Source: Lewinellaceae bacterium (GTDB lineage Bacteria > Bacteroidota > Bacteroidia > Chitinophagales > Saprospiraceae). Taken from it: a stretch of DNA of 64,000 nucleotides. A program made the translations under genes and the position numbers. This document shows positions 33,346-42,804 of this stretch, in pieces (position 1 is the first letter of the stretch; every line of letters begins with the position of its first letter). The notes under the pieces were generated by a model. It was not told the origin of the DNA. It saw only the letters and a list, made by a program, of their open reading frames with translations, and made no database searches. The stretch is from positions 1-64,000 of the forward strand of contig JACJYB010000013.1 of NCBI GenBank assembly GCA_020636355.1, read 5' to 3'.

Positions 33346-34119
33346 TCAAGATCCTACCTTCGAAAAATGAAGCTTGTGGATCGGCTTAAATAACAAGTTT
33401 TGCGCTTCTTCGATCGAGCGTACATCAAATGCCCGTTTTTGGCATGCATCGGTGACTCGCTCTAAAAATTCAGGAGAGCAGCCATATTGCGTATGATTTT
33501 TTTGAACGTCATGGGTGTGAAAGATTATCCAAGCATTGTGCTCAAGGGCATGATCCAACTTATGTTCAATATCGCGTAGCGTGTATTTGGATTCATACAG
33601 TTTTATGGACTTTAAATTAGCCATGTCTACATTCCCGAAGTTGATGCCATGCCGATTACCCCGGGCTGAACAGAAGCGTTCACCGACATATTTTTTAATC
33701 GGATAGGTTTCCGAGCCAAAGGGAAAGGAGAAATTTTGAAATTTCATCCCGGGAAAAAGTTGTTGGAAACGGTGTTGATTGTATTCGATATCCTGGATCG
33801 CTTTATTTCTGCCCACCTGGCTTAAATCAATGTGCCCATAGGTATGGCACCCAATTTCGTGTCCTTGATTGATTGCTCTTTTTAATTGGGCTAATTGAAA
33901 TCCTGGCTGGGACTTTAATCCAAGAAACTTAAACGACACATAGAATGTGCCACGCATTTCTTTTTCCCACAATACATCTCCGGCATTTTCAAAGGTGCAC
34001 CCGTAGGAATCATCAAAAGTAAATGATGCTATAGGCGCTTTAGGATCAATGGTCTGATATTTTTGGTACAGGCGTGTGGCAAAGCTTCTACGCATATACT
34101 TTAAAAAACGGTACATCAT
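33346..34119 (-). CDS. NodB-like polysaccharide deacetylase
   Basis: A 257-aa protein with NodB-homology motifs: IASFTFDDSYG (~30-40; the two Asp of motif 1), GHEIGCHTYGHIDL (~90-103; metal-binding His pair) and a late IIFHTHDV (~200-207). It lacks a signal peptide, so it probably acts at the cytoplasmic face or on lipid-linked intermediates. It is one of four such genes in the operon. Confidence 0.85.
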   Translation of the reverse strand: MMYRFLKYMRRSFATRLYQKYQTIDPKAPIASFTFDDSYGCTFENAGDVLWEKEMRGTFYVSFKFLGLKSQPGFQLAQLKRAINQGHEIGCHTYGHIDLSQVGRNKAIQDIEYNQHRFQQLFPGMKFQNFSFPFGSETYPIKKYVGERFCSARGNRHGINFGNVDMANLKSIKLYESKYTLRDIEHKLDHALEHNAWIIFHTHDVQKNHTQYGCSPEFLERVTDACQKRAFDVRSIEEAQNLLFKPIHKLHFSKVGS

Positions 34120-34148
34120 GAATTGTTGGTTTGTCGGATGTTATCTAA

Positions 34149-35120
34149 TCACTCAAATTCAATAACTGAAACCGGGTCTTCGACCAGGTCAAATGCATCT
34201 TTGATCTTGTGAGCTACTTTTTGTGTGAAATAAGTTGCTCCTTCCGGATTCAGGTGATCACGATCTCCATACCAGGAAGAATGGGTGATCAAGGGGATAT
34301 TTTCTGAATACCGGAATAAAGGAATATGATTCTGTTTGCAATAATTAGCTACATATTGATCAGTGGATGAAGTAATTACCTGTAAATTATAATTGGGTGG
34401 CGTGACGATCATAACTTTCACCCCAGCCTCTTTAAATCGGTTCATAAAGGTCTCAAAAAGCTGAACAGCCATCGGATCGAGCGGGGCTAATTCAGACTCC
34501 GTGGTGAATGCACGTTCCTCCTCCGGGTCTACGGACCCATAACGTGGCTTCCAGCCATGATCTTTAAGATCTCCATCGAGGTTATGAAAAATATAGGGTC
34601 TGAACAAGTAATAAAAACTGGAGTTGAAGGCATATAACCGAGAACGGATCAGCCATTTTTCCAATGGCGAAATCTCATCAATAAATGGTCTGATCTCCGG
34701 ATGATCCTGGTAAAATGGACGCAGAAATCCCGCCCGTTCGTAGTCCGTGGGCATTTCCAGCATATTATCTTCTACATTGAACAAAATGATTTTTGGTGTA
34801 TAGCGCTTTAACAAGCCTTCCTGAATGATCCTGAAGTAGGGCAATCCCTGACCACCCCGACTGGCATTCCAACAGGACATGTGCAGGCTATCTTCAAAGA
34901 CCGTTGGCAGGTAATCCATTTCTCCGCGGGAATCGCCGATGATAACAATATCCTCTTCACAATCTTCAAGCGAATATTTTGCTTTATAATAACGGCCATC
35001 CGGTGAGTGATTGAGTGCAAGGTCCAACAAAGCCCCAGCGCACTGATCTATTCCTGTCAGAATAATCAGGTATAGGAAAACCTTCCTAACTAAACCCTTT
35101 ATCTGTATAAACTCCATCAA
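34149..35120 (-). CDS. SGNH-like protein, MBOAT partner
   Basis: A 323-aa protein with an N-terminal membrane anchor (VFLYLIILTGIDQCAGALL) and an SGNH-hydrolase-like opening motif IVIIGDSRGEMDY (~54-66), then a long segment ending in a D-x-x-H box (DRDHLNPEGATYF, ~279-291). The Ser and the D-x-x-H pair fit the catalytic residues of SGNH acyl-transferase/esterase domains. It overlaps the upstream MBOAT gene by 4 bases. As in alginate or peptidoglycan O-acetylation systems, the pair probably moves an acyl group across the membrane and onto the polysaccharide. Confidence 0.75.
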   Translation of the reverse strand: MMEFIQIKGLVRKVFLYLIILTGIDQCAGALLDLALNHSPDGRYYKAKYSLEDCEEDIVIIGDSRGEMDYLPTVFEDSLHMSCWNASRGGQGLPYFRIIQEGLLKRYTPKIILFNVEDNMLEMPTDYERAGFLRPFYQDHPEIRPFIDEISPLEKWLIRSRLYAFNSSFYYLFRPYIFHNLDGDLKDHGWKPRYGSVDPEEERAFTTESELAPLDPMAVQLFETFMNRFKEAGVKVMIVTPPNYNLQVITSSTDQYVANYCKQNHIPLFRYSENIPLITHSSWYGDRDHLNPEGATYFTQKVAHKIKDAFDLVEDPVSVIEFE

Positions 35121-36526
35121 AACTGGAAATAGATGAATTGACTATTATCAAATACGCCCAGTCCAGCCATATACAGGATTAAGAAACTGGTGCTGAATAC
35201 TCGCACAGCATAGGAGCGATGATATAGCAAGGTCCAGTCTGGCCTGAACTCAGCGATCCATTCAGTAATCAGTAAAAATAGAATGGCTAGTAGCGCAAAA
35301 CTGAAGATGCCGAGGTCACCGGTATATATCCTGTGTCCCGGATGAAGTATTATTCGCTCAATGATTTGAAATGCTTCAGGTACGCTGGCTGACCGGAAAA
35401 ATATCCAGGCAAAGCAAGTGAGTGTAAATACTAAGACTATCGATACAGATCTGGGTAATCTTACCCTTTGCGCGTTTTGCAGGGCCTTCTCAACTGTTTG
35501 AAAAAACCCATGCAACGCGCCCCAAATAATAAACGTCCAGTTTGCACCGTGCCAGAGGCCACTGATAACAAACGTGGTAAAAAGATTCGCATAAGTACGC
35601 CCCTCCGATCCACGGCTTCCGCCCAGCGGGATGTAAACATAATCCCTGAACCAGGTGGACAATGAAATGTGCCAACGACTCCAGAAATCCTTGAAAGAAT
35701 GAGCGAAATAGGGACGCTTGAAATTGTCCATCAAGTCAAACCCCAGTGTTTTTGCACATCCGATTGCAATCAGCGAGTAACCGGCAAAATCACAATAAAT
35801 CTGAATGGCAAAAAACACGGTAGCTACCATAAAGGTCATCCCATTATGGTGATCCACATTTCCATAAACAGCGGCCACATACAATCCAAGTCGATCCGCT
35901 ATGGCCGTTTTCATAAATAAGCCCATCACGATTTGCTTGAAACCTGCCGATGCTTTTGCTTCATCAAAATGCCGGATCTCCAGAAACTGAGGCAACAAAT
36001 TCGAGGCCCTCTCGATGGGGCCGGCGACCAGCTGTGGGAAAAAGCTTACAAAAGCCAGGAAAGCAACCGGATCGTGGACCGGCTTTAATTTTCTTCGATA
36101 GATATCCAGCGTATAGCTCATGGTCTGAAACGTATAAAAACTGATGCCTACCGGTAAAATGATATTTAAGGTGTTAACCTGAATAGCTCGTCCGAAAAAT
36201 GAAAATGCATCGACAAAACTTTCTGCAAAAAAATTGTAGTATTTAAAAAATGCCAGCAATCCCAGATTGGTAACGATGCTGATGCCCACCAGTAGTTTCC
36301 GCTTGGCTGGAGCATCGGCTTGACCTAATTGTAGTCCCACCAGATAGTCTACAATGGAACTGAATAGGATTAGTAACAGAAACCGCCAATCCCACCAGCC
36401 GTAAAACAGGTAACTGGCCGCCAGTAAAAAGGAATTTCTTAAAAATATATTCCTATTGGCCAGGAGCCAAAAGACCAGAAAGACTATTGGGAAAAACAAT
36501 GCAAAATCGACGGAATTAAAAAGCAT
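35117..36526 (-). CDS. MBOAT-family O-acyltransferase (AlgI-like)
   Basis: A 469-aa polytopic membrane protein with ~10-12 helices. Family marks are YCDFAGYSLIAIG, DFWSRWHISLSTWFRDYVYIPLGG and the catalytic-His segment ISGLWHGANWTFIIWGALHG. AlgI/PatA-like MBOATs take acetyl-CoA-derived acyl groups and feed a periplasmic SGNH or AlgX/J-like partner, which here is the next gene. The product is expected to be an O-acetylated (or O-acylated) exopolysaccharide. Confidence 0.92.
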   Translation of the reverse strand: MLFNSVDFALFFPIVFLVFWLLANRNIFLRNSFLLAASYLFYGWWDWRFLLLILFSSIVDYLVGLQLGQADAPAKRKLLVGISIVTNLGLLAFFKYYNFFAESFVDAFSFFGRAIQVNTLNIILPVGISFYTFQTMSYTLDIYRRKLKPVHDPVAFLAFVSFFPQLVAGPIERASNLLPQFLEIRHFDEAKASAGFKQIVMGLFMKTAIADRLGLYVAAVYGNVDHHNGMTFMVATVFFAIQIYCDFAGYSLIAIGCAKTLGFDLMDNFKRPYFAHSFKDFWSRWHISLSTWFRDYVYIPLGGSRGSEGRTYANLFTTFVISGLWHGANWTFIIWGALHGFFQTVEKALQNAQRVRLPRSVSIVLVFTLTCFAWIFFRSASVPEAFQIIERIILHPGHRIYTGDLGIFSFALLAILFLLITEWIAEFRPDWTLLYHRSYAVRVFSTSFLILYMAGLGVFDNSQFIYFQF

Positions 36527-36549
36527 CCGGTTATCGGTTTTTGGGGTGG

Positions 36550-37614
36550 TTATTTGGTTACAGCCGCTGGCGTTTTTGCGGGCTGCCTGACAATTTCGGA
36601 TCGACCGTAATGTTTATGTATGTAATCGAAAAGGTATGCGGTTACATCCGTCTTTTCGGCTAACATTCGTTCTCTCCGGATGCGGAAATTGTCTCTCGGC
36701 TGGTCCAGGATACTATCAACCAAAGAAAAAACCTTCTTCGAATCGGTCGTATTAAACACCATGCCATAGCGCTCCTGTTCCTGGCAATAACTCATGGGGT
36801 TCGAATTAATATAAATAGCAGGCGTACCCAGAACTCCAGCTTCGGAAGCAATGGTAGATCCCTCACTTACCACGATTGATGCATAATGAAGTGCATGATG
36901 AAGCCGTTCCGGAGCAATCCTGAATTTATATTTCTCCAACTCCTTCGGAAGCTTCGCTTCGGATGAGATAAACACCTTCATTTGTTTACCAAGCCGGGCA
37001 ACGAGCTCTGATTTATCTTTTGCCGTAAGCCCACGTTGGCCGATATCATGCGTTGCATTCCAGGAGACAAACCGGACGATACCAAATGGTTCGCCTTCTT
37101 CGAGTCCTAACCACTGATAGACTGATGGATCGGGTGTGAAATATTCCGGCCGCAAATAAGCCAGCTCATGAAACCCATTGTAACGGATCTGTTTGGGGCC
37201 GAGCTGTGCGGGCAATACATTTGGAGAAATGATGACATCGGTAAAAGGCTTATAGATGCGGATCTGCTCCATATTGCCGGTATCTTCCATGGCCATATGT
37301 TTTTTTCCCAACAGAAACGCAGCATGAGCCGCATAAATCGACCCGTGACTTACCAGTAGGTCTGGCTTGAATTTTCGGGCTACAGACCACAACTTGAGGT
37401 CATATTTTACCAGGCCCCAAATCTTACCTGTCATGGTTTTATAGTGAGGTCCCAATGAAATATAGGGCAATCCTGCCGCTTTCAGCAAGAGTAGTTCAAA
37501 CTCTTTATCGCGGGTGGTGAACAATACCTTACTACCATCTTCAATGAGTTTGTAGGCTAGATTTTTAAACAGGTGTACATGACCTGGATGTCCTATGTCA
37601 AATAATACGCGCAT
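36550..37614 (-). CDS. DUF354 family glycosyltransferase-like protein
   Basis: A 354-aa protein starting MRVLFDIGHPGHVHLFKNL, the DUF354 signature, followed by KPDLLVSHGSIYAAHAAFL, MAMEDTG and the C-terminal sugar-nucleotide-like region VVSEGSTIASEAGVLGTPAIY. The fold resembles UDP-GlcNAc 2-epimerase/GT-B enzymes. Members sit in polysaccharide loci and are thought to be glycosyltransferases or epimerases; the exact reaction is unknown. Confidence 0.85.
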   Translation of the reverse strand: MRVLFDIGHPGHVHLFKNLAYKLIEDGSKVLFTTRDKEFELLLLKAAGLPYISLGPHYKTMTGKIWGLVKYDLKLWSVARKFKPDLLVSHGSIYAAHAAFLLGKKHMAMEDTGNMEQIRIYKPFTDVIISPNVLPAQLGPKQIRYNGFHELAYLRPEYFTPDPSVYQWLGLEEGEPFGIVRFVSWNATHDIGQRGLTAKDKSELVARLGKQMKVFISSEAKLPKELEKYKFRIAPERLHHALHYASIVVSEGSTIASEAGVLGTPAIYINSNPMSYCQEQERYGMVFNTTDSKKVFSLVDSILDQPRDNFRIRRERMLAEKTDVTAYLFDYIHKHYGRSEIVRQPAKTPAAVTK

Positions 37615-37615
37615 G

Positions 37616-38632
37616 TTACATCACTTTTTGATAGACCCGAAGGCCAAGTTTACCAACTTGATACAAAGCCTTATTCACGATGAGGTGGTAGCGGCCATAA
37701 CAGACCTGATCCCCTCCAAATCGCTCTTTGAAGTCCCGGACCGAATAAGCCTGGTCTGGCTGACCTGCTCCCATAAAGTCAAAGTGGTCCAGTCCATTCT
37801 GCAAGGCATATTCGATGGGAGCCCAAGTAGCTAACACGCTGGGTGAGATGCCCTTTTCCTTACCATCTTCCCCACAGACATACCATTCGTAAATAATGCG
37901 GTTCTGGTGGATAGGACAGACGATACCGCCCAATACTTCACCGTTTTTTTTAACCAGGAAAATTTTGCCTGATTTGGATTTCCAGAATTTGAGGAAAAAA
38001 TCCGGAGCATAGAGCGGCTTCTTCACTTTCTCCTCATAAAGTTTGAGCAGAATCTGGTAAAATGCCATCACATCGTTCTCATTTTCCGGCTCAACAATTT
38101 CCGCCCCATTTTTTAGGGAAGACTGGATTTGCCGCCACCGGCTTTTGCTCATTCGCTGCTTGACCAATTCCTGTGTATCCGTTTTCACCAGATAATTCAG
38201 ATGTGGCCTGTATTCATAACCCGCATTAGCAAAAACATCATGCCATCTCGATGCATCAAAAGCATTTCGGAATTCGATGAACAATGCCTTACCAGCGGCA
38301 AATCGATGGAGTTCGTCCAACAGTGCATTTAACACTGACGAGCTCCCTTCTTCGACCAGAGGCCCACCCCACACAATAATCCTGCGGGACAACCAGGACT
38401 TAAGGCCGTTGCCGTTCGATTGGATGGTGCCTTGCAGCGAGCCGGTCACCCGGTCACCCTCATTGGCGAAAATTAAAATAGGCTTTGATTCCGGAATATC
38501 CTGTGAAAACTCAAAATGGATTAATCCCTGGAAAAAGTTACTCGCCGGGTGCCCATCGATAAATGCAGACAATGCATTTTTCAGCGGATGATTTTCTAAA
38601 TCTTCAATGCTCGACAACTGGTGTATATCCAT
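37616..38632 (-). CDS. FemAB-like GNAT-fold transferase
   Basis: A 338-aa protein from Met 38632 (Met at 38644 also possible). The C-terminal part shows EKGISPSVLATWAPIEYALQ, FDFMGAGQPDQAYSVRDFKERFGG and a preceding GEVLGGIVCPIHQNRIIYEWY, the pattern of FemAB/peptidoglycan-bridge-type and CelD-type acyltransferases. FemAB proteins transfer amino acids from aminoacyl-tRNA to amino groups. In polysaccharide loci such proteins are candidates for adding an acyl or aminoacyl group to amino sugars. The start overlaps the preceding deacetylase gene by 29 bases. Confidence 0.8.
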   Translation of the reverse strand: MDIHQLSSIEDLENHPLKNALSAFIDGHPASNFFQGLIHFEFSQDIPESKPILIFANEGDRVTGSLQGTIQSNGNGLKSWLSRRIIVWGGPLVEEGSSSVLNALLDELHRFAAGKALFIEFRNAFDASRWHDVFANAGYEYRPHLNYLVKTDTQELVKQRMSKSRWRQIQSSLKNGAEIVEPENENDVMAFYQILLKLYEEKVKKPLYAPDFFLKFWKSKSGKIFLVKKNGEVLGGIVCPIHQNRIIYEWYVCGEDGKEKGISPSVLATWAPIEYALQNGLDHFDFMGAGQPDQAYSVRDFKERFGGDQVCYGRYHLIVNKALYQVGKLGLRVYQKVM

Positions 38633-39491
38633 TCTTTTTTCCATTTCTTGTTTTTAAAAAACCCCATAAGCCTGAGGATTTTACGATTAACTCATTGAGA
38701 TCCCCTGTGTCATTAATACTCAACCGCTTCAAGCGGTAAGGGTCAGAGGTCATTGAATTAAAACCATAGTCTACCGTCACTCCACACTGAAAGCCTGAAT
38801 TACGGCTCATCTCCACGGTCCGGTCGGAATAGTCGCCATTTGGATAGGCGATAGCGTAAACGTCAAGATCAAATTTCTGTTCTAGCAAGTGTTTGCTGTC
38901 CTTAATTTCCGCTAGTTCTTCTTCTTCCGAACAAGTGGGGAGACAAGGATGGAAAACAGTATGTGCCTGAAAATCGACCACTTCCTGCATGGATTTAATC
39001 TCTTCTTTCCTCATGGCATGCCGTTCCGGATATTCCTGAAAACTGGAGTATCCATATTTTTCAAGCAGTTTTAGCCTTTCGCTATTCTTCAGGAGTTTAA
39101 TCCCCGGCGGAAGCTTCCGGGTATAATCATGCTTGAACCAATAGTGTCTGTTAGTATCAACAATCCCGGCACACAGGAAAATGGTCGCTGGAATTTGATA
39201 TTGCTTTAACAAGGGCAACAATTCATAATTGCCTTTGTGTCCATCATCGAAGGTTACTATTAATGCTTTGGGAGGAATCCCATCCGTCCTTTCATTTTTT
39301 AAAGCATCGACATAAGCTCTTAGAGAGATAAAATTGTATTTCCTGCTTAGATATTCAAAGCTTCTACGTGCGCTTTGCAGATTGATGTCATGCAACATCA
39401 GAATAGTCACCTTGTCGCGCTGGATAAATTCCCGGAAGATGATCGGCAGCCCGGAGTAGCGAAGGATTTTATACAATAATTTCGTCATCAT
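38604..39491 (-). CDS. NodB-like polysaccharide deacetylase
   Basis: A 295-aa protein. Motif 1 is ALIVTFDDGHKGNY (~77-90), then IPATIFLCAGI and FQAHTVFHPCLP with the metal His pair (~174-185), and IAYPNGDYSDRT (~213-224). The length and motif order fit carbohydrate esterase 4 enzymes. There is no clear signal peptide. It overlaps the next gene and is coupled to the upstream glycosyltransferase by 4 bases (ATGA). Confidence 0.88.
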   Translation of the reverse strand: MMTKLLYKILRYSGLPIIFREFIQRDKVTILMLHDINLQSARRSFEYLSRKYNFISLRAYVDALKNERTDGIPPKALIVTFDDGHKGNYELLPLLKQYQIPATIFLCAGIVDTNRHYWFKHDYTRKLPPGIKLLKNSERLKLLEKYGYSSFQEYPERHAMRKEEIKSMQEVVDFQAHTVFHPCLPTCSEEEELAEIKDSKHLLEQKFDLDVYAIAYPNGDYSDRTVEMSRNSGFQCGVTVDYGFNSMTSDPYRLKRLSINDTGDLNELIVKSSGLWGFLKTRNGKKNGYTPVVEH

Positions 39492-40510
39492 GACATTGAA
39501 ATAGGTTCTTGTTGGCGCGCCATTTCTTCCTTGTTCTTGGGCGTGGTAACATCCAGATAAATGGATTCCAATTGCTGAGCAACATGCTTTCCGTCAAGTC
39601 CTAATTCATAAATACGGGCTCTTCCTTTGGTTCGTCCGTGGATTGAAGCAAAATTCAACGCCTGGCTCAATTTTTCACTGAACCCTTTCGCATCGTAGGA
39701 CCCAACATAACAGCCGGGTGTATTACCGATAACCCAGGGCGCATCACCTGCCGGAGTAACCACCATCGGACAATTGCAGCTCATCGCTTCCTTAACTACA
39801 TTGGGCGAACCCTCACTGTAGGAGCATAAGGTGAATACATCTACTGCGTTCAGATAGTCCACAATGGTTTCGTGGGATACTTTATAGATGTTGATGAATT
39901 CCAGATCCTCACGATGAAGATGTTTCACAGCCTTTTGCACCAATTGAATGTTCTTATTGGGATCATCCGGATTGGCGAGGAAAAGGACATATTGTTTGTT
40001 TGGATCCAGCCCCAGTTTTAACCGTGCATCGTAATTCAAAGGCCTGAATTGATCCATTCCTATGCCATTAGGGATCTCATAAACATGCCGCTTCTTGGTT
40101 ATTTTGGCGCGCATTCCTGACGATTTCACAATGACTACATCTACAAAAGGCTGTACCAAGCGAGTCAAAAGCACAAATAAATTGCTTTTAAATGCACGTT
40201 TGCCCTTTTCATTAATGTCCCCGAAAACGTCACTGCCCATTAACGATAATACAATCGGTAATTTGGTCCACGTTAATACTGCAACCCAACCGCAAAGGGC
40301 ATAGTGTGCGTGCAGGATGTCGTAATGATTGGTTTTAATTTCCTTTTTCAGGAGCGGGACATTTTTTAGGTAATTCCGAACTCCTTTTCCCTTGATATAG
40401 AAGAAATTCACTTCGACACCTTCAGATTCCAGGGACTCTGCCTGGACTTTGATAAAAGGTGATAGCGTATTGAAAGTAGCATTCCCACTGCAAATAAATA
40501 GCACCTTCAT
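39488..40510 (-). CDS. Glycosyltransferase family 4
   Basis: A 340-aa GT-B glycosyltransferase. The N-terminus MKVLFICSGNATFNTL, HAHYALCGWVA, and the donor-site segment VFTLCSYSEGSPNVVKEAMSCNCPMV (with the E-x7-E pattern) are typical of GT4. No sugar specificity can be read. It overlaps the ATP-grasp gene by 4 bases. Confidence 0.9.
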   Translation of the reverse strand: MKVLFICSGNATFNTLSPFIKVQAESLESEGVEVNFFYIKGKGVRNYLKNVPLLKKEIKTNHYDILHAHYALCGWVAVLTWTKLPIVLSLMGSDVFGDINEKGKRAFKSNLFVLLTRLVQPFVDVVIVKSSGMRAKITKKRHVYEIPNGIGMDQFRPLNYDARLKLGLDPNKQYVLFLANPDDPNKNIQLVQKAVKHLHREDLEFINIYKVSHETIVDYLNAVDVFTLCSYSEGSPNVVKEAMSCNCPMVVTPAGDAPWVIGNTPGCYVGSYDAKGFSEKLSQALNFASIHGRTKGRARIYELGLDGKHVAQQLESIYLDVTTPKNKEEMARQQEPISMS

Positions 40511-41586
40511 ATCAGCAAACTTTCGTGATGATTTTGATTTAGGATTTGAATAAAATGATCAATTCGCAATAGAAAAGACAGGTACTGATTGTAATCACCT
40601 GCTTCGAATACCCAGCGACCATCGGCATAGCGATATCTTCCGGGCTCTCCATTGACCAGCATTTGATACGGGTCGGACTGACCGAATATGCATTGCATTT
40701 CATTAATCAGATAGTTGCCCTGGGTATCCACAAAAAGATCAACGGACAGTGAATGAAACCCAACACGGTCGGTCACATCTTTCACAAAATCCAAGAGTTC
40801 CAGTGGCGGGTTGTCGTAATTCTTAAGGAGGGCCCCACTGGCTTTTTCTCCTTTTACCATCTTTTTATGCGCAAAAAAGGACTCCCCGATACGTACGCAG
40901 CGCCATTCAAATTGATGCGGGATAAACTCCTGGAAAATCACAAAATCACGCTGCAACTCGGATCGTTCCAAGCGATAATGCCGAAGGCGGTCCATAATAA
41001 ATCGCGGTTTCAGCAGTTTCTTAACGGCTCTCGTTAACAATCCTTTTTTTCGCCAGTTTGGACCGGTAACACGCCCACCTCCTTTGCCGGCAAATAAATT
41101 TGCTACATAGCGTTTAGCTGCTTCTTCATTTCTAAGTATCACTACTCCTTTGCCGGAAGCACCGACACTCATCTTTCCTACCACAGGAAATTCCGATTGG
41201 GAAAGAAATTCATAGGCATCCTTGTCGTGATAAAATACGTGGGTAGCAGGATGCGGTATCTTGTTAGCCTTTAGCCAATAGGCTAAATACTTCTTGTTTT
41301 CATAAACTTGTACTTCCTCAATGGAAGGGTAAATGGGAATATCAAACGTACGATGAATGATGGCCAGGCGCTCATCGTACATCGTTTTCAAAGCAGAGGT
41401 CAACCCCGGAGGTATGGCCAAAAGCCCGTCAAAGCGTCCCGCTTCTATCTGTTCGAACCAATCGGACCGACTCAGATCGACAATCTGAAAATTCAACTTA
41501 TTTTGGCGTAGTCGGCAGACTTTCTCCCACCAACGGTAATCTTCATCAAATTCCGTTCGCAGAATTGCAACATTATACTTATGCAT
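40507..41586 (-). CDS. ATP-grasp ligase
   Basis: A 359-aa protein with an N-terminal Rossmann-like domain (~1-95) and an ATP-grasp domain (~100-330). Visible are YENKKYLAYWLKANKIPHP, the glycine loop KMSVGASGKGVVI (~138-150), DFVIFQEFIPHQFEWRCVRIG, and the metal-binding stretch SVDLFVDTQGNYLINEMQC (Asp and Glu-x-Asn/Gln). ATP-grasp enzymes make amide, peptide or related bonds from a carboxylate and an amine via acyl phosphate. Placed between glycosyltransferases and GNAT genes, it is a candidate for linking an amino acid or other acid to an amino sugar, or for making the precursor. The substrate is unknown. Confidence 0.85.
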   Translation of the reverse strand: MHKYNVAILRTEFDEDYRWWEKVCRLRQNKLNFQIVDLSRSDWFEQIEAGRFDGLLAIPPGLTSALKTMYDERLAIIHRTFDIPIYPSIEEVQVYENKKYLAYWLKANKIPHPATHVFYHDKDAYEFLSQSEFPVVGKMSVGASGKGVVILRNEEAAKRYVANLFAGKGGGRVTGPNWRKKGLLTRAVKKLLKPRFIMDRLRHYRLERSELQRDFVIFQEFIPHQFEWRCVRIGESFFAHKKMVKGEKASGALLKNYDNPPLELLDFVKDVTDRVGFHSLSVDLFVDTQGNYLINEMQCIFGQSDPYQMLVNGEPGRYRYADGRWVFEAGDYNQYLSFLLRIDHFIQILNQNHHESLLI

Positions 41587-41688
41587 AGAAAGGCTGGTTA
41601 TGTTAATGATTAAAGGTTCCTGCCAGGCAGGGAATGGGTCTAAAAAAAAATGTTGTATCGTAAATACAGTACGTGTTCAGCTAAAAGA

Positions 41689-42804
41689 TCAATTGAATAG
41701 ATGGGTAGCCCGGTATAATATTGGTTTCAATTGATGCGTAAATACATTTTTTAGCTTAGGTCTTCTTTTTATTTCTTTTTGCAAATAAGCTGTGATAATA
41801 AACCGGAAACTTAGCCGATTTGCAATTTGTATTCGTTCCAGCTTACGGTCTGAGACGGGAAATTCGTATTTGTAAGGATCATCTCCATCCCCAAAGTCAA
41901 GCCCTTTGATCCCATGATCTCTCATCCATTCCAGCAGGTATGAAAAAAGCACCTTACCCGGGCTATGCTTGTAAAAACTCATTTTATAACCCTGCCCCTG
42001 ACCGATGAAAACATCTCCCTGCAATAAGCCAAAGTTGGTTGCTATCCGCTGATTTTCCACCACTAGTGAGGTGCGTACCAAAATCCCTTCCCGGGCCCAT
42101 ATCTGCAAGCATTCCAGAAGGAGCATCCGTTCCTCCTGGTTGTGATATTTAGAGGGTGAATCCGTCTGATCCCAGCGTTCCATATGCATGGTCATAAAGT
42201 CATCGGCCCATTGGCGGAGATCTTCCACCCCTGTATGTACTTCAAAGCGGACTGGAAAATTCCGGAAAAGTCGCCTTGATTTGTATTGCACATTTTTACT
42301 GATGACCATCCGTTCAAAAAGAGCCGCAGGCGTAGAATCGGAAATATATGGGGACAATCCGTATGTAAAGCGGGAGACGAAACTGCTGTTCGATTGGGCG
42401 GCCTGCAACATTGACTCGAATGGAGCAACCCATGATGGAATCTTGTTTAGCAAGAGGTTCCACTTTTGGGTCCTGGCCTGATGGAAAAAGTTATCAAAAA
42501 ATGCAATCCTTTCACCGTGATGGCACGGTGCGGACAATACAAAAAAGTTTAAATCTGATCGCACGTCGGATAAAAAATGAAACACCTTATTTTCCTTTCT
42601 AAAAAATCCTACACCAAGCAATTCATCATCAACCCAATATTGATAGGTTGCAGTATCTCCGACGTATTTGTTCATAAAATAACGAACCAATGCCGGAATG
42701 TAAAACACCGATTGGGGATCGCTATTTTGCCATAGTGTATTGTAATGTTTCCAAAAGGTTTCCTGAGGCGTTGAATAGCTTATAAAGGCTTCAACTTTTT
42801 TCAT
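41689..42804 (-). CDS. CelD/BioF2-like GNAT acyltransferase, paralog A
   Basis: A 371-aa protein with two GNAT-like halves. Conserved points are HFLSDVRSDLNFF (~73-85), LLNKIPSWVAPFE, MERWDQTDSPSKYHNQEE (~214-231), VRTSLVVENQRIA, and the terminal YKHSPGKVLFSYLLEWMRDHG...LDFGDGDDPYKYEF. The neighbouring gene encodes a paralog with the same markers. Such proteins are acetyl- or acyltransferases in polysaccharide loci (BioF2/PF13480 type); the acceptor is unknown. Its 5' end overlaps the paralog by 4 bases. Confidence 0.82.
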   Translation of the reverse strand: MKKVEAFISYSTPQETFWKHYNTLWQNSDPQSVFYIPALVRYFMNKYVGDTATYQYWVDDELLGVGFFRKENKVFHFLSDVRSDLNFFVLSAPCHHGERIAFFDNFFHQARTQKWNLLLNKIPSWVAPFESMLQAAQSNSSFVSRFTYGLSPYISDSTPAALFERMVISKNVQYKSRRLFRNFPVRFEVHTGVEDLRQWADDFMTMHMERWDQTDSPSKYHNQEERMLLLECLQIWAREGILVRTSLVVENQRIATNFGLLQGDVFIGQGQGYKMSFYKHSPGKVLFSYLLEWMRDHGIKGLDFGDGDDPYKYEFPVSDRKLERIQIANRLSFRFIITAYLQKEIKRRPKLKNVFTHQLKPILYRATHLFN